A DNA stretch of 8,592 nucleotides from Sandarakinorhabdus sp. (GCA_025458465.1 JALOSK010000072.1:1-8592), one strand, 5' to 3'. Shown: positions 1 to 7,552, counted from the first letter of the stretch. Translations and numbers: made by a program. The notes: generated by a model not told the origin, from the sequence alone.

Positions 1-714
1 CGGAATGTCCTTGCGGCGGCCATCGTCAAAGCGCAGCTCGACATGATAATCGGCCTTGAATTCCAGATAGGTGATGCTGTCCGGCTTGTCGGAGAGCAGG
101 GACAGGAATTCGTGGAAATTCTCGGTCGTGGTGTTGTCGCTGCACGGCGTGCCGATCACGTAGATGCGCTCGAAGCCCAGCTTGGCCTCCAGCCGGCGCA
201 GGGCGTGGATCTGGCAGGGGATGCCGATGATGCCGATGCGCTTGAAGCCGGCGGCGCGCGCCGGTTCCAGCAGCGCGAGCAGCGGCGCATAGCCCATGCG
301 CATGCCGCGCACCTGCGCCATGGCTTCGGGCTTCGTCACCATCACCGGGCGCGGGCGCCACTTGTCGTCGGGGTCGGGCGCCATGGTCAACACGGCATCC
401 ACCGCGCCGGTTTCCAGCAGGCGTTCGCCAAGACGGCTGGTGATGCCGGTCCACTGCGCGCCGGCTGACGGCTGTTTCAGCCGCGCCTTGGCCATGCGCT
501 GGAACGGCCCGAAGAACAGTTCATCGGCGCGGCTTTCATCGCGGGCGCGGCCATGAACCTGGGCCTCCATCGCGGCATAATCGGGCTTGATGAACTGGCA
601 GGCGGTGCCGCAATCGGTGGGTGTGGACGTGCGCGAGACGCCGCAATCGGTGCACAGGCCGCGCGGTGCGGCGGCTGCGAAGGCAGGCGCAATGATGCCC
701 GTTTTTTCAGTCAC
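1..714 (-). CDS. bciB: BciB-like 8-vinyl reductase / FrhB-family Fe-S flavoprotein, 5' part only
   Basis: The 238 codons in the window stay open to the left edge, so the C-terminal part is missing. An N-terminal cysteine cluster (C21, C24, C35, C39; CTDCG and CGTACQF) is followed by a VHGR motif near residue 53. Later come IGIPCQ (C167) and GTPCSDN (C191), then a stretch ending in LEFKADYHVELRFDDGR. This order matches the coenzyme F420 hydrogenase beta-subunit superfamily, and specifically BciB and plant 7-hydroxymethyl-chlorophyll reductase. BciB reduces the 8-vinyl group of divinyl chlorophyllide with ferredoxin, using Fe-S clusters and FAD. The start is GTG at 714, with GGGG seven bases upstream. 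A second in-frame GTG lies at 741, and an in-frame TAA closes the frame further upstream. The gene lies 59 nt after attH on the same strand. An F420-type oxidoreductase of other function is the main alternative, since the missing C-terminus and the rest of the pigment genes cannot be seen. Confidence 0.78.
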   Translation of the reverse strand, partial: MTEKTGIIAPAFAAAAPRGLCTDCGVSRTSTPTDCGTACQFIKPDYAAMEAQVHGRARDESRADELFFGPFQRMAKARLKQPSAGAQWTGITSRLGERLLETGAVDAVLTMAPDPDDKWRPRPVMVTKPEAMAQVRGMRMGYAPLLALLEPARAAGFKRIGIIGIPCQIHALRRLEAKLGFERIYVIGTPCSDNTTTENFHEFLSLLSDKPDSITYLEFKADYHVELRFDDGRRKDIP

Positions 715-773
715 TTGTTGGCCCCGATCCTGGTTGGCACCCCTGCCTGCCGCTGCTGTTAGCGTGCCACATG

Positions 774-1823
774 TCACATCCGCAAGGGGGCGCCATAACC
801 CGTCAGTTCCAGATAGCCGCGCCCGCCCGGCACCTTCACCGCCCCTTCCCAGTACAATGGTCCGCCACCGGCACGGCTGTCGAGTTCCTGATCGGGCATG
901 ATCGGCGTGACGGGCAGGCGCTGCCAGCGGCCATTCAGGCGATAGTGCACCACCGGCCGCACCGGCCAGCGCGCCTTGCTGCGCGGCGATTGCCACCAGC
1001 CATCGGCCAGCCAGCGTATATCCTCGGGCTTGAACACGGTGAGCCGGCCATCGCGATCACGGTGGCTGCCGCCCGCCCACAGCGCACCGCCCTTGCCGTC
1101 GCGCACCCGGAACAGCGTGAGCGCGCCGCCATCATCAAGGTTGAGGCCCAGCCAGTCCCACCCCACGGCGCCGGGATTGAGCAGCGTGGACGACCATTCG
1201 CGGTCCAGCCAGGCGGTGCCCTTCACCGGCTTGCCGTTCAGCCGGCCTGCAACCGCCAGATGCGGCCAGCTGTAATAATGGCTCGCCTCCTGCGGGTGCG
1301 GGCCCTTGCGGCTGTAGCCGCCCTCCCCCTGCAGGATCACGCCCTGCGTGGGCGTGAACGCCAGATCGAGCGCGAAGCCCTTATCTGCAACCCGCGCGTG
1401 CAGCCGGCCATCGGCGCCGCGCCACAGCCGCCAATCATCCAGCGTCACGTCCATATCCCCCACCCTGGCCTCTGCCAGGCCGAAGCCCTGCCGGGCGATG
1501 CGGGCGGCGTGGCGCAGGCGCCTGTGCCCCGGATCGGCAATCGCGGCATGGGCGAAGATCACCTGCCGCGGCGTGAAGCGCGATGGATTGTTGGTGGCGA
1601 TATCGGGCCCAAGATCCGGTTTTGTGCGGAAGAAGGTGATCTGGAAGCCCTTCGGCCCATCGGGCGTGTCCAATTGGCCCGTGACATACCACCATTCGGT
1701 GCGGAAATCGGGGTGGGCGCCATGATCGGCCGGAAAGCGCAGCGCCACACCGGGCCTTACGGGCGCGAAGTGCGCCGCCACCAGCAGCGGCGCCAGCAGC
1801 AGCAAAACAAGCCCGCGCAGCAT
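774..1823 (-). CDS. secreted lipocalin-like AttH/COG5621 protein (CrtC-related fold)
   Basis: A 349-residue protein with a short hydrophobic signal peptide (LVLLLLAPLLVAA, residues 5-17). The mature part carries marks of the AttH/COG5621 family: FPADHGAHPDFRTEWWYVTG (30-49), HYYSWPHL (182-189), GTAWLDREW (202-210), WDWLGLNL (222-229), YWEGAV (324-329) and GYLELTGYG (336-344). The family shares its paired lipocalin-like beta-barrels with carotenoid 1,2-hydratase CrtC and is often named a predicted secreted hydrolase, but I know of no firmly established reaction for AttH. The ATG at 1823 overlaps the permease stop in TGATG, which suggests translational coupling. An upstream in-frame ATG at 1943 would add 40 low-complexity residues inside the permease gene and hide the signal peptide, so it was not chosen. 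Position after an ATPase and FtsX-type permease suggests the protein works in the cell envelope with that transporter. Confidence 0.86.
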   Translation of the reverse strand: MLRGLVLLLLAPLLVAAHFAPVRPGVALRFPADHGAHPDFRTEWWYVTGQLDTPDGPKGFQITFFRTKPDLGPDIATNNPSRFTPRQVIFAHAAIADPGHRRLRHAARIARQGFGLAEARVGDMDVTLDDWRLWRGADGRLHARVADKGFALDLAFTPTQGVILQGEGGYSRKGPHPQEASHYYSWPHLAVAGRLNGKPVKGTAWLDREWSSTLLNPGAVGWDWLGLNLDDGGALTLFRVRDGKGGALWAGGSHRDRDGRLTVFKPEDIRWLADGWWQSPRSKARWPVRPVVHYRLNGRWQRLPVTPIMPDQELDSRAGGGPLYWEGAVKVPGGRGYLELTGYGAPLRM

Positions 1824-4372
1824 CACCAGTCTGCCCGCACGGCCAGCACGGCGCCGCGGCCCAGCGCGCGGCGGCCGGCGATCAGCGCGGTGCCGCCCGC
1901 GCACAACACCAGCGCCGCCACCAGCGCGCCCAGCAGCGGCCACGGCAGCGCCAGATCCATCGTCCAGTGGAAGCTTTGCGGGTTCACCACCTTCACCAAT
2001 ACCAGTGCCATCGCCAGCCCCAGCGCCACGCCGGTGAGCGCCCCCACCAGCCCCAGCCCCGCCCCTTCGGCGGCCAGCATGGCCAGCACCTGCCCACGCG
2101 CCAGCCCGACATGGCGCAACATGCCGAATTCCTTCAGCCGGGCCAGCACCTGCGCCGAAAAACTGGTGGCCACCCCGGCAAGGCCAATCAGGATGGCAAT
2201 CGCTTCCAGCGCATAGGTAACGGCAAAGCTGCGATCGAAGATCTGCAGCGCCACCCGCCGCATGTCAGACGGGCGGCCAAACTGCGCCTGCCCGTGCACC
2301 GCTGCCGGCAACGCGGCCATCAGCGCGGATTGCACCGCTGCGGCATCGGCGCCGGCGGCCAGTTCGATGGCGGCTTCCGTGGCACTGGCATCGCCGGTGA
2401 AGCGGCGATAATCGGCCATCGGCATGATCACGGCGCCCCACTGCCGGGCATAATCACGCCACACGCCGGCCACGAACAGGCGGCGCGGTTGCCCGCCGAT
2501 CACCAGTTCCCGCACGTCACCCACCTTCCAGCCATAAAGCCAGGCCATCGCTTCGGACACGATCACCGGCGCAGCGCCGGCCGGCGGCGCACCGGCCGCG
2601 CGGGACAGCACCGGCACCGCCGCAGCGCCTTCCTGCGCCATCAGCGCCAATGCCGGCCGCGCGGGATCAAGCCGCACCGGCTGCACGCGCTGGAAACGGA
2701 TGGCGGCAATGCCCGGCACCGCGGCCAGCCGTGCCTGATCGGCCGGCTGCAGCCCGCCGGCCTCGGCGGCTTCCAGATGCAGATAAAGATCGGCCGGCAG
2801 CACCGCCACCAGCCAATCATCAACCGATTGGCGGAAGCTGGCCACCATCACCGCCATCGCCACCATCAGCGCGGTGGACGCCACGATGCCCGAAAGCGCC
2901 AGGCTGGCGGCCTGCGGGCTTCCCCACAGCCGGCGCAGCGCCAGATCGACCGGCACCGCCCGCACACCCAGCAGTGGCCGGATGAGCCCCCGCGCCAGTG
3001 CCGGCATCAAGGCCACCCCGCCGGCCAGCAACAACGCCATGGCCGCATAGCCCAGCAGCGGCAGCCCGGCGATCGGCGGGCCGAGCGCCGCCAGCACGCC
3101 GGCGCCCAGCAAGGCCAGCCCCGGCCAGGCGCGCGGCGGGCGGGCCGGATCGGGCACCTCGCCCAGCCCCTTCAGGGCCAACGCCGGCGCCTGCCGGGCG
3201 GCGGCCAGCGCCGGCACGATGCTGCCCGCCAGCGCCGTCAGCAGCCCAAGGCCGCCGAAGAACAGTGCGACCAGCGGCGGGAACGCCAGCCGGGCATGGG
3301 TGGCGGAAAAATAGCCGCCGCCCAGATCGCCGCCGAAATGATCGACCACCAGAGTGGCCAGCACATGCCCCAACGCCAGGCCCAGCGCCGCGCCCAGCAC
3401 GCCCAGCAGCAGGGCTTCCACCAGAAGCTGCACCACCAGCCCCTGGCGCGGCAGCCCCAGCACGGCCAGAAGGGCGAACTGCGGCCGCCGGCGCGCCACC
3501 GACAGCGCCTGCGCCGACCAGACCAGGAAACCGCCCGTAAGCAGCGCCACCAGCGCCAGCATGCCCAGATTGACACGATAGGCGCGCGACAGCGCATCGG
3601 CGCGGCTGGCCTCTGCCTCCGGGGCGGAAAGCAGCGCATCGGCCGGCAATGCTGCGGCAATGGCGCGCTGAGCGGCGGCCACATCGGCGCCTTCGGCCAG
3701 CCGCAGATCAAGCCGCTGCAAGCGGCCCAGCTGGCCGAAACGGGCCTGCGCCTCGGCGATGTCGATCACCGCCAGCTGCGCATCGTCGCCGGCACCACGC
3801 AGCAGGCCGGCAACGTGCAGCCGCGATTGCTGGCCAGCAGCGGTGATGGTGAAACCGTCGCCGGGTGCCACCCCGGCCGCGCGCGCCAGCGCTGGTGAAA
3901 GGAACACGGCATCGGCGCGCCAGCCCGGGCGGCTGCCCACGCCGCTCTGCCCGGCACTGGCGATGCCCACCAGCCCCGGCGTGACGCCCATCGCCCGCAG
4001 CGGATCGACGCCAATCAGGGCAAGACGGCCGCCCCTTGCCTTGCTGCCAGGCCGCGCCAGCTGGCCCCAGCTGGCGGCCAGTTCCACAACCGGACTGGCC
4101 CCGGCAACACCCGGCAGCCGCGCAATGCGGGGATAGAGCAGCTCGTCAAAGCCGGCCGGCGTGCGGCCGCGCACGGCCAGATCGGCACGCCCCGAAACGC
4201 TGGCGATGGCCCGGCCGAAACTGTCGAGCGCAGCGGTGTTGACCAGATGCACCGCAAAGCCCAGCGCCACCCCCACGGCAATCGCCAGCACGGCAATGGC
4301 CAGACGCGCCGGCCCGGCCCGCCATTCGCCGGCCAGCAGCCAGCGCGTCGCCACCGGGTTGAAACTGGCCAA
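1823..4372 (-). CDS. fused FtsX-type ABC transporter permease (AttF/AttG-like)
   Basis: An 849-residue inner-membrane protein with two FtsX-type halves. A first membrane span at about residues 22-44 is followed by a large periplasmic domain. Three spans follow (roughly 268-293, LVVQLLVEALLLGVLGAALG, and LVALFFGGLGLLTALAGSIV), then a linker with two more. The second half repeats the pattern: a span at ALSGIVASTALMVAMAVMVA, another periplasmic domain, and three C-terminal spans, about ten in all. This layout is that of COG3127/MacB-LolE-type permeases, which act mechanically on envelope substrates rather than importing solutes. The start is TTG at 4372. GAGGG at 4380-4384 lies seven bases upstream and overlaps the ATPase stop, and no ATG or GTG fits better. 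The 10-nt gap to the ATPase and the one-base overlap with attH indicate one operon. SEED-style annotation would call this AttF-AttG. The substrate is unknown. Confidence 0.9.
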   Translation of the reverse strand: MASFNPVATRWLLAGEWRAGPARLAIAVLAIAVGVALGFAVHLVNTAALDSFGRAIASVSGRADLAVRGRTPAGFDELLYPRIARLPGVAGASPVVELAASWGQLARPGSKARGGRLALIGVDPLRAMGVTPGLVGIASAGQSGVGSRPGWRADAVFLSPALARAAGVAPGDGFTITAAGQQSRLHVAGLLRGAGDDAQLAVIDIAEAQARFGQLGRLQRLDLRLAEGADVAAAQRAIAAALPADALLSAPEAEASRADALSRAYRVNLGMLALVALLTGGFLVWSAQALSVARRRPQFALLAVLGLPRQGLVVQLLVEALLLGVLGAALGLALGHVLATLVVDHFGGDLGGGYFSATHARLAFPPLVALFFGGLGLLTALAGSIVPALAAARQAPALALKGLGEVPDPARPPRAWPGLALLGAGVLAALGPPIAGLPLLGYAAMALLLAGGVALMPALARGLIRPLLGVRAVPVDLALRRLWGSPQAASLALSGIVASTALMVAMAVMVASFRQSVDDWLVAVLPADLYLHLEAAEAGGLQPADQARLAAVPGIAAIRFQRVQPVRLDPARPALALMAQEGAAAVPVLSRAAGAPPAGAAPVIVSEAMAWLYGWKVGDVRELVIGGQPRRLFVAGVWRDYARQWGAVIMPMADYRRFTGDASATEAAIELAAGADAAAVQSALMAALPAAVHGQAQFGRPSDMRRVALQIFDRSFAVTYALEAIAILIGLAGVATSFSAQVLARLKEFGMLRHVGLARGQVLAMLAAEGAGLGLVGALTGVALGLAMALVLVKVVNPQSFHWTMDLALPWPLLGALVAALVLCAGGTALIAGRRALGRGAVLAVRADW

Positions 4373-4382
4373 GATCGTGCCC

Positions 4383-5138
<756 letters not shown>

Positions 5139-5174
5139 GACCCGGCTTTACCCCAGCCGCGCCAAGAAGGGAGC

Positions 5175-5198
5175 CGGGTGTGGCACCATGCCCACCCG
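5175..5198 (-). terminator. hairpin between the VOC gene and the ABC cluster
   Basis: A ten-base-pair stem with a single bulged T (CGGGTG-T-GGCA paired with TGCC-CACCCG) closes on a three-base CCA loop. It lies ten bases after the VOC gene stop. On the minus strand it is followed by the pyrimidine-rich GCTCCCTTCTTGG rather than a clean U-tract, so termination may be partial or Rho-assisted. It is the best boundary between the rcdA-VOC pair and the ABC transporter cluster. Confidence 0.5.
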
Positions 5199-5208
5199 CG
5201 CCCGATGC

Positions 5209-5622
5209 TCAATCCTGCTTGGCGAACAGGTTTTGGGGGTTGCGCATCGCCTTGAACTCCAGCGCGTTGCCGGCCGGATCGAACAGGAAGAAGGTGCCCT
5301 GTTCGCCCGGCTTGCCGGCAAAGCGCACGTGCGGTTCCAGTTCGAACCCCACGCCAGCCGCCTTGATGCGGGCGCCCAGCGCTTCCCAGCCGGCCCAATC
5401 CAGCACCAGGCCGAAGTGCGGCACCGGCACGCTGTCCCCATCCACCGGGTTGCGGTGAATGGCGCTTTTCGGCGCCTTGTGGACCACCAGCTGGTGGCCA
5501 TGGAAATCGAAATCGATCCAGGTTTCGCTGGAGCGACCTTCGGGGCAGCCCAGCACTTCGCCGTAGAAATGGCGGGCGGCGCCAAGGTCATCAACCGGGA
5601 TGGCAAGATGGAAGGGGTTCAT
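5209..5622 (-). CDS. VOC-family (glyoxalase/extradiol dioxygenase fold) protein
   Basis: A 137-residue single-domain protein, starting MNPFHLAIPVDDLGAARHFY, with the FHLAIPVxDL-FYxxVLGCxEGRSS opening and VPHFGLVLDW, GEQGTFFLFDPAGNALEFK blocks of the vicinal oxygen chelate superfamily. Candidate metal ligands are H5, H69 and E122, with H41/H43 nearby on the WIDFDFHGHQ strand. The closest recognisable group is the small glyoxalase-like/extradiol-dioxygenase proteins common in Proteobacteria (PA1358-like), for which the reaction is not established. The ATG at 5622 is one base after the rcdA stop (TGACATG), so translation is probably coupled to rcdA. A hairpin follows the stop. The metal-site residues look intact, so it is likely an active enzyme of unknown substrate. 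Confidence 0.9.
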   Translation of the reverse strand: MNPFHLAIPVDDLGAARHFYGEVLGCPEGRSSETWIDFDFHGHQLVVHKAPKSAIHRNPVDGDSVPVPHFGLVLDWAGWEALGARIKAAGVGFELEPHVRFAGKPGEQGTFFLFDPAGNALEFKAMRNPQNLFAKQD

Positions 5623-5623
5623 G

Positions 5624-6193
5624 TCAGGCCTCTTCGTCGTCGGGTGCGATGGGGTGAGCGGCGGCCAGCGCGGCGGCGCGGGCGTGGAGCGCGCGGCTTG
5701 CCTCGGCCAGCTTCACGCCTTCCACTGTCCGAATGGGGTGACCATCGGCCAGCGGCGGGCAGGCAGCATGATCGAAGGGCTGCACCCCGCTCACGGCCCC
5801 ATTGTGAGCCGGTTGCAGCAGCCAGTTCATCACCTGCATCAGCCGCGTGTGAATGTTCAGATGTTCCAGCGCGGCCGCCGTGCCGGCTTCGGGCGGCAGG
5901 CTTTCGCGCCACAGCCGGCCGGGCCCGTCAGACCAGCGGCGCGCCGCTTCGGCAGCGGCAGCGGTGTCGCGGAACAGCGCGTCCAGAAGCGGTCGCAGTC
6001 GCGGTGGCGCCGGCTTGCGACGCCCCCTTGAAACCGGCTTCAGGCTGCCCAGATTCGTGTTGCCGGCGCCGTCATCGGGGTCGGCAATCCCGCTGTTGCC
6101 ATCCGGGACAGCGGCATCATCGCCCGGCCCATTGCGGGCGGGCTTGTTGGCAGCTCGCTTTGAAGAGGATCTGACCATGCGAGGTTTTGACAT
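5624..6193 (-). CDS. rcdA: RcdA/DUF1465-family adaptor (regulator of CtrA degradation)
   Basis: With this start the protein has 189 residues. From about residue 65 it matches the DUF1465/RcdA family: RLRPLLDALF, then an alanine-rich helix ending ARRWSDGPG (DGPG 89-92), WRESLP, TRLMQVMNWLLQPAH (116-130), and a final LAEASRALHARAAAL helix. In Caulobacter RcdA is a ClpXP adaptor that promotes degradation of the cell-cycle regulator CtrA; the same role here is inferred. The first 64 residues are polar, low-complexity and not family-like. No in-frame ATG, GTG or TTG exists between 6178 and the conserved part, so the start must be ATG 6178, 6193 or 6217. ATG 6193 is preferred because AAAGG lies four bases upstream. 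All options overlap the start of divergent hsp20 and its heat-shock leader. The VOC gene follows after one base. Confidence 0.82.
   Translation of the reverse strand: MSKPRMVRSSSKRAANKPARNGPGDDAAVPDGNSGIADPDDGAGNTNLGSLKPVSRGRRKPAPPRLRPLLDALFRDTAAAAEAARRWSDGPGRLWRESLPPEAGTAAALEHLNIHTRLMQVMNWLLQPAHNGAVSGVQPFDHAACPPLADGHPIRTVEGVKLAEASRALHARAAALAAAHPIAPDDEEA
6025..6054 (+). promoter_or_regulatory. sigma-32 (RpoH)-like promoter for hsp20
   Basis: CCCTTGAA at 6025-6032 is an exact match to the core RpoH -35 element (CTTGAAA at 6027-6033 also fits alphaproteobacterial RpoH sites). After a 14-nt spacer, GCCCAGAT at 6047-6054 matches five of seven defined positions of the CCCCATNT -10 element. Transcription would start near 6061, giving a leader of about 115 nt before the hsp20 ATG. 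The promoter lies inside the rcdA coding region on the opposite strand. Confidence 0.62.
6062..6176 (+). promoter_or_regulatory. ROSE-like RNA thermometer in the hsp20 leader
   Basis: Three hairpins can be drawn in the predicted leader. The first pairs CCGCTGT (6090-6096) with ACAGCGG (6108-6114). The second pairs CGCCCG (6121-6126) with CGGGCG (6135-6140). The third is decisive: 6151-6160 pairs with 6165-6173 around a UGAA loop. It contains UCGCU (6155-6159) opposite the Shine-Dalgarno AGGA (6166-6169) with G6157 bulged, extended by UG and CAG/CUG pairs. A UYGCU motif pairing with the ribosome-binding site through a bulged G is the defining element of ROSE thermosensors, which control small heat-shock genes in alphaproteobacteria by melting at high temperature. 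Length, position and gene target all fit. Folding was done by eye. Confidence 0.7.
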
Positions 6194-6650
6194 ATCGCCT
6201 TTGTTGCGTTCGTCCATCGGATTCGAGAATCTGAACCGACTGGTGGAATATGCCGGCCGTGTCGATGCCGGTGACGCCTACCCCCCCTACAACATCGAAA
6301 AGCTGGGCGATGGCGCCTACCGCATCCAGATGGCGGTGGCCGGTTTCGCCCAGGCCGAACTGGACATCACCGTGCAGGAAAACACGCTGATCGTCTCTGG
6401 CCAGGCCGCCCCGGACGCCGAAGGCAAGGAACGCGTGTTCCTGCACCGCGGCATTGCCAAGCGCGCCTTCGAGCGCCGCTTCCAGCTGGCTGACACCATC
6501 AAGGTGACCGGCGCCAGCTTCGAGAATGGCCTGCTCAACATCGCGCTGGTGCGCGAGATTCCGGAGCACAAGAAGCCACGCAAGGTGGCGATCGGTGGCG
6601 CCGAAACCATTGATGCGCTGCCGGCCGAACTGGCGGTCGCGGCCGAATAA
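6177..6650 (+). CDS. small heat-shock protein, Hsp20/alpha-crystallin family (IbpA-like)
   Basis: A 157-residue ATP-independent holdase that binds unfolding proteins in the cytoplasm. The N-terminal arm (MRGFDISPLLRSSIGFE) is typical of alphaproteobacterial class A small heat-shock proteins. The alpha-crystallin domain runs from about residue 37 (YPPYNIEKLGDGAYRI) to 130. It includes VAGF, RGIAKRAFERRFQLAD (91-106) and the ASFENGLLNIAL motif (113-124). VREIPE (125-130) ends the domain, and the C-terminal IXI-type anchor is V137-A-I139. ATG 6177 has AGAGGA ending seven bases upstream. A longer frame upstream exists but lacks family similarity and would swallow the thermometer. Expression is probably heat-induced at two levels, by the RpoH-like promoter at 6025 and the ROSE-like leader. 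The gene ends four bases before the convergent TPR gene. Confidence 0.95.
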   Translation: MRGFDISPLLRSSIGFENLNRLVEYAGRVDAGDAYPPYNIEKLGDGAYRIQMAVAGFAQAELDITVQENTLIVSGQAAPDAEGKERVFLHRGIAKRAFERRFQLADTIKVTGASFENGLLNIALVREIPEHKKPRKVAIGGAETIDALPAELAVAAE

Positions 6651-6654
6651 ACCC

Positions 6655-7212
6655 CTATCCCCGCAACACTTTCCGGCGCTCGACGCGGAACCGCTTGAGT
6701 TCCTCGCCGGGCGCCGGCCATTCCGGATCGGCCCGGGCGGCCGCAGCATAATCCTCCATCGCGCCGCGCAGTTGCCCGGCCAGTTCACGGGCCTGGGCCC
6801 GGGCAAAATAGGCGCGCGCCGGCTCCTTGGGGCCAAGTTCGATACCATGGCTGATCAGGGCCACCGCTTCCTCGGCCCGACCGTCGAGGCGCGTCAGCGC
6901 GATGCCCTTGTTGATCCACGCCTCGGCCAGCGCCGGCGCCGCCTTGATCGCCAGATCGAAATCGTCGGCGGCGCGCTGCGGTTGCCGGGCCTTCAGCTGC
7001 GCGATGCCGCGATTGATCAGCATGGCCAGCCGCACCGGCGGGGCGATGCCGGTCTGCCCGATCAGGGCGGTGCAACGCCGGATCTGGGTTCGCGATGGCT
7101 TCGCCGAATCGGCGGCCTCCCGGCAGGGCCGCGCCAGCACCGATTCGTCCGCTGCCGGCACTTGCGCGCCGGCAGGCACCGCCAGCAACAAGAGGCAAAC
7201 CAGCCCGCGCAT
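6655..7212 (-). CDS. secreted TPR-repeat protein
   Basis: A 185-residue protein with an N-terminal signal peptide (LVCLLLLAVPAGA, probable cleavage after A16), so it is likely periplasmic. C6 is inside the hydrophobic core and does not form a lipobox. After a short region with two cysteines (C30, C47) that could form a disulfide, three tetratricopeptide-like repeats follow at about 62-95 (AMLINRGIAQL...AADDFDLAIKAAP), 96-129 (AEAWINKGIAL...AVALISHGIELGP) and 132-165 (ARAYFARAQA...AMEDYAAAARADP). Such repeats mediate protein-protein contacts; the partner is unknown. The start ATG 7212 has GAGG six bases upstream, overlapping the stop of the YdcH gene eight bases away, so the two genes are probably one transcript. 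It ends four bases from hsp20, with no hairpin between them. Confidence 0.88.
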   Translation of the reverse strand: MRGLVCLLLLAVPAGAQVPAADESVLARPCREAADSAKPSRTQIRRCTALIGQTGIAPPVRLAMLINRGIAQLKARQPQRAADDFDLAIKAAPALAEAWINKGIALTRLDGRAEEAVALISHGIELGPKEPARAYFARAQARELAGQLRGAMEDYAAAARADPEWPAPGEELKRFRVERRKVLRG

Positions 7213-7220
7213 CCGCTGCC

Positions 7221-7418
7221 TCAGGCGATGATGTCGGGAATCAGCAGGTCTTCCAGCATGCTGATCTCGTCCTTCAGGCGCAGCTTGCGCTTCTTGAAGC
7301 GTTGCAGCTGGATCATGTCGGCCTGGGGCAGTTGCGCCAGCGCATCGATCGCGGCGTCAAGGTCGCGATGGTCCTGCTTCAGCACTTCGATACGGGCACG
7401 GATTTCCGCCTGGTCCAC
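7221..7418 (-). CDS. YdcH/DUF465-family small helical protein
   Basis: A 65-residue protein consisting almost entirely of two helices: DQAEIRARIEVLKQDHRDLD, then AAIDALAQLPQADMIQLQRF and the family signature KKRKLRLKDEI, ending LEDLLIPDIIA. This is the DUF465 (YdcH) pattern; the family is widespread in alphaproteobacteria and I know of no defined biochemical role. The frame is open to 7580, but the conserved part begins here. GTG 7418 has GGAG (7425-7428) six bases upstream, giving the usual family length. TTG 7430 is a weaker alternative. It is followed by the TPR gene after eight bases. A second YdcH-like gene is divergent from it at 7639. Confidence 0.88.
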   Translation of the reverse strand: MDQAEIRARIEVLKQDHRDLDAAIDALAQLPQADMIQLQRFKKRKLRLKDEISMLEDLLIPDIIA

Positions 7419-7552
7419 GCTGGGCTCCAACGAAAGGCATGTGACCAACGCGTAACCATTGTTCGCGCCCGGCGGCAAGCGGAACCGCGCCGGCAAGGCC
7501 CATGGCAGGGCGGAATCATGCCGAACCGGTGATGAATCCGGGCCAAACGCCA

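Noticed and set aside
715..773. PpsR/CrtJ-type site (TGT-N12-ACA) ahead of the bciB-like gene
   Set aside because: TGT and ACA triplets are present but with spacings of 9 and 16, not 12. A TGGCAC/GTGCCA inverted repeat (735-740, 764-769) is too loose to call.
774..1823. Calling this gene crtC (carotenoid 1,2-hydratase)
   Set aside because: It shares the fold group, but the signal peptide, the EWWYVTG and WLDREW blocks and the ABC neighbours fit AttH/COG5621 better. No carotenoid genes are visible.
771..2216. A 481-codon plus-strand frame opposite attH
   Set aside because: There is no family resemblance, and the minus frame carries a signal peptide and all AttH motifs.
1967..3898. A 643-codon plus-strand frame opposite the permease
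   Set aside because: Its translation is a histidine/glutamine/arginine-rich string with no domain, while the minus strand encodes a complete permease with membrane spans. It is a shadow frame.
5139..5208. Separate promoter for the ABC transporter cluster
   Set aside because: No -35/-10 pair with acceptable spacing was found in the gap. The region is mostly taken up by the hairpin at 5175-5198.
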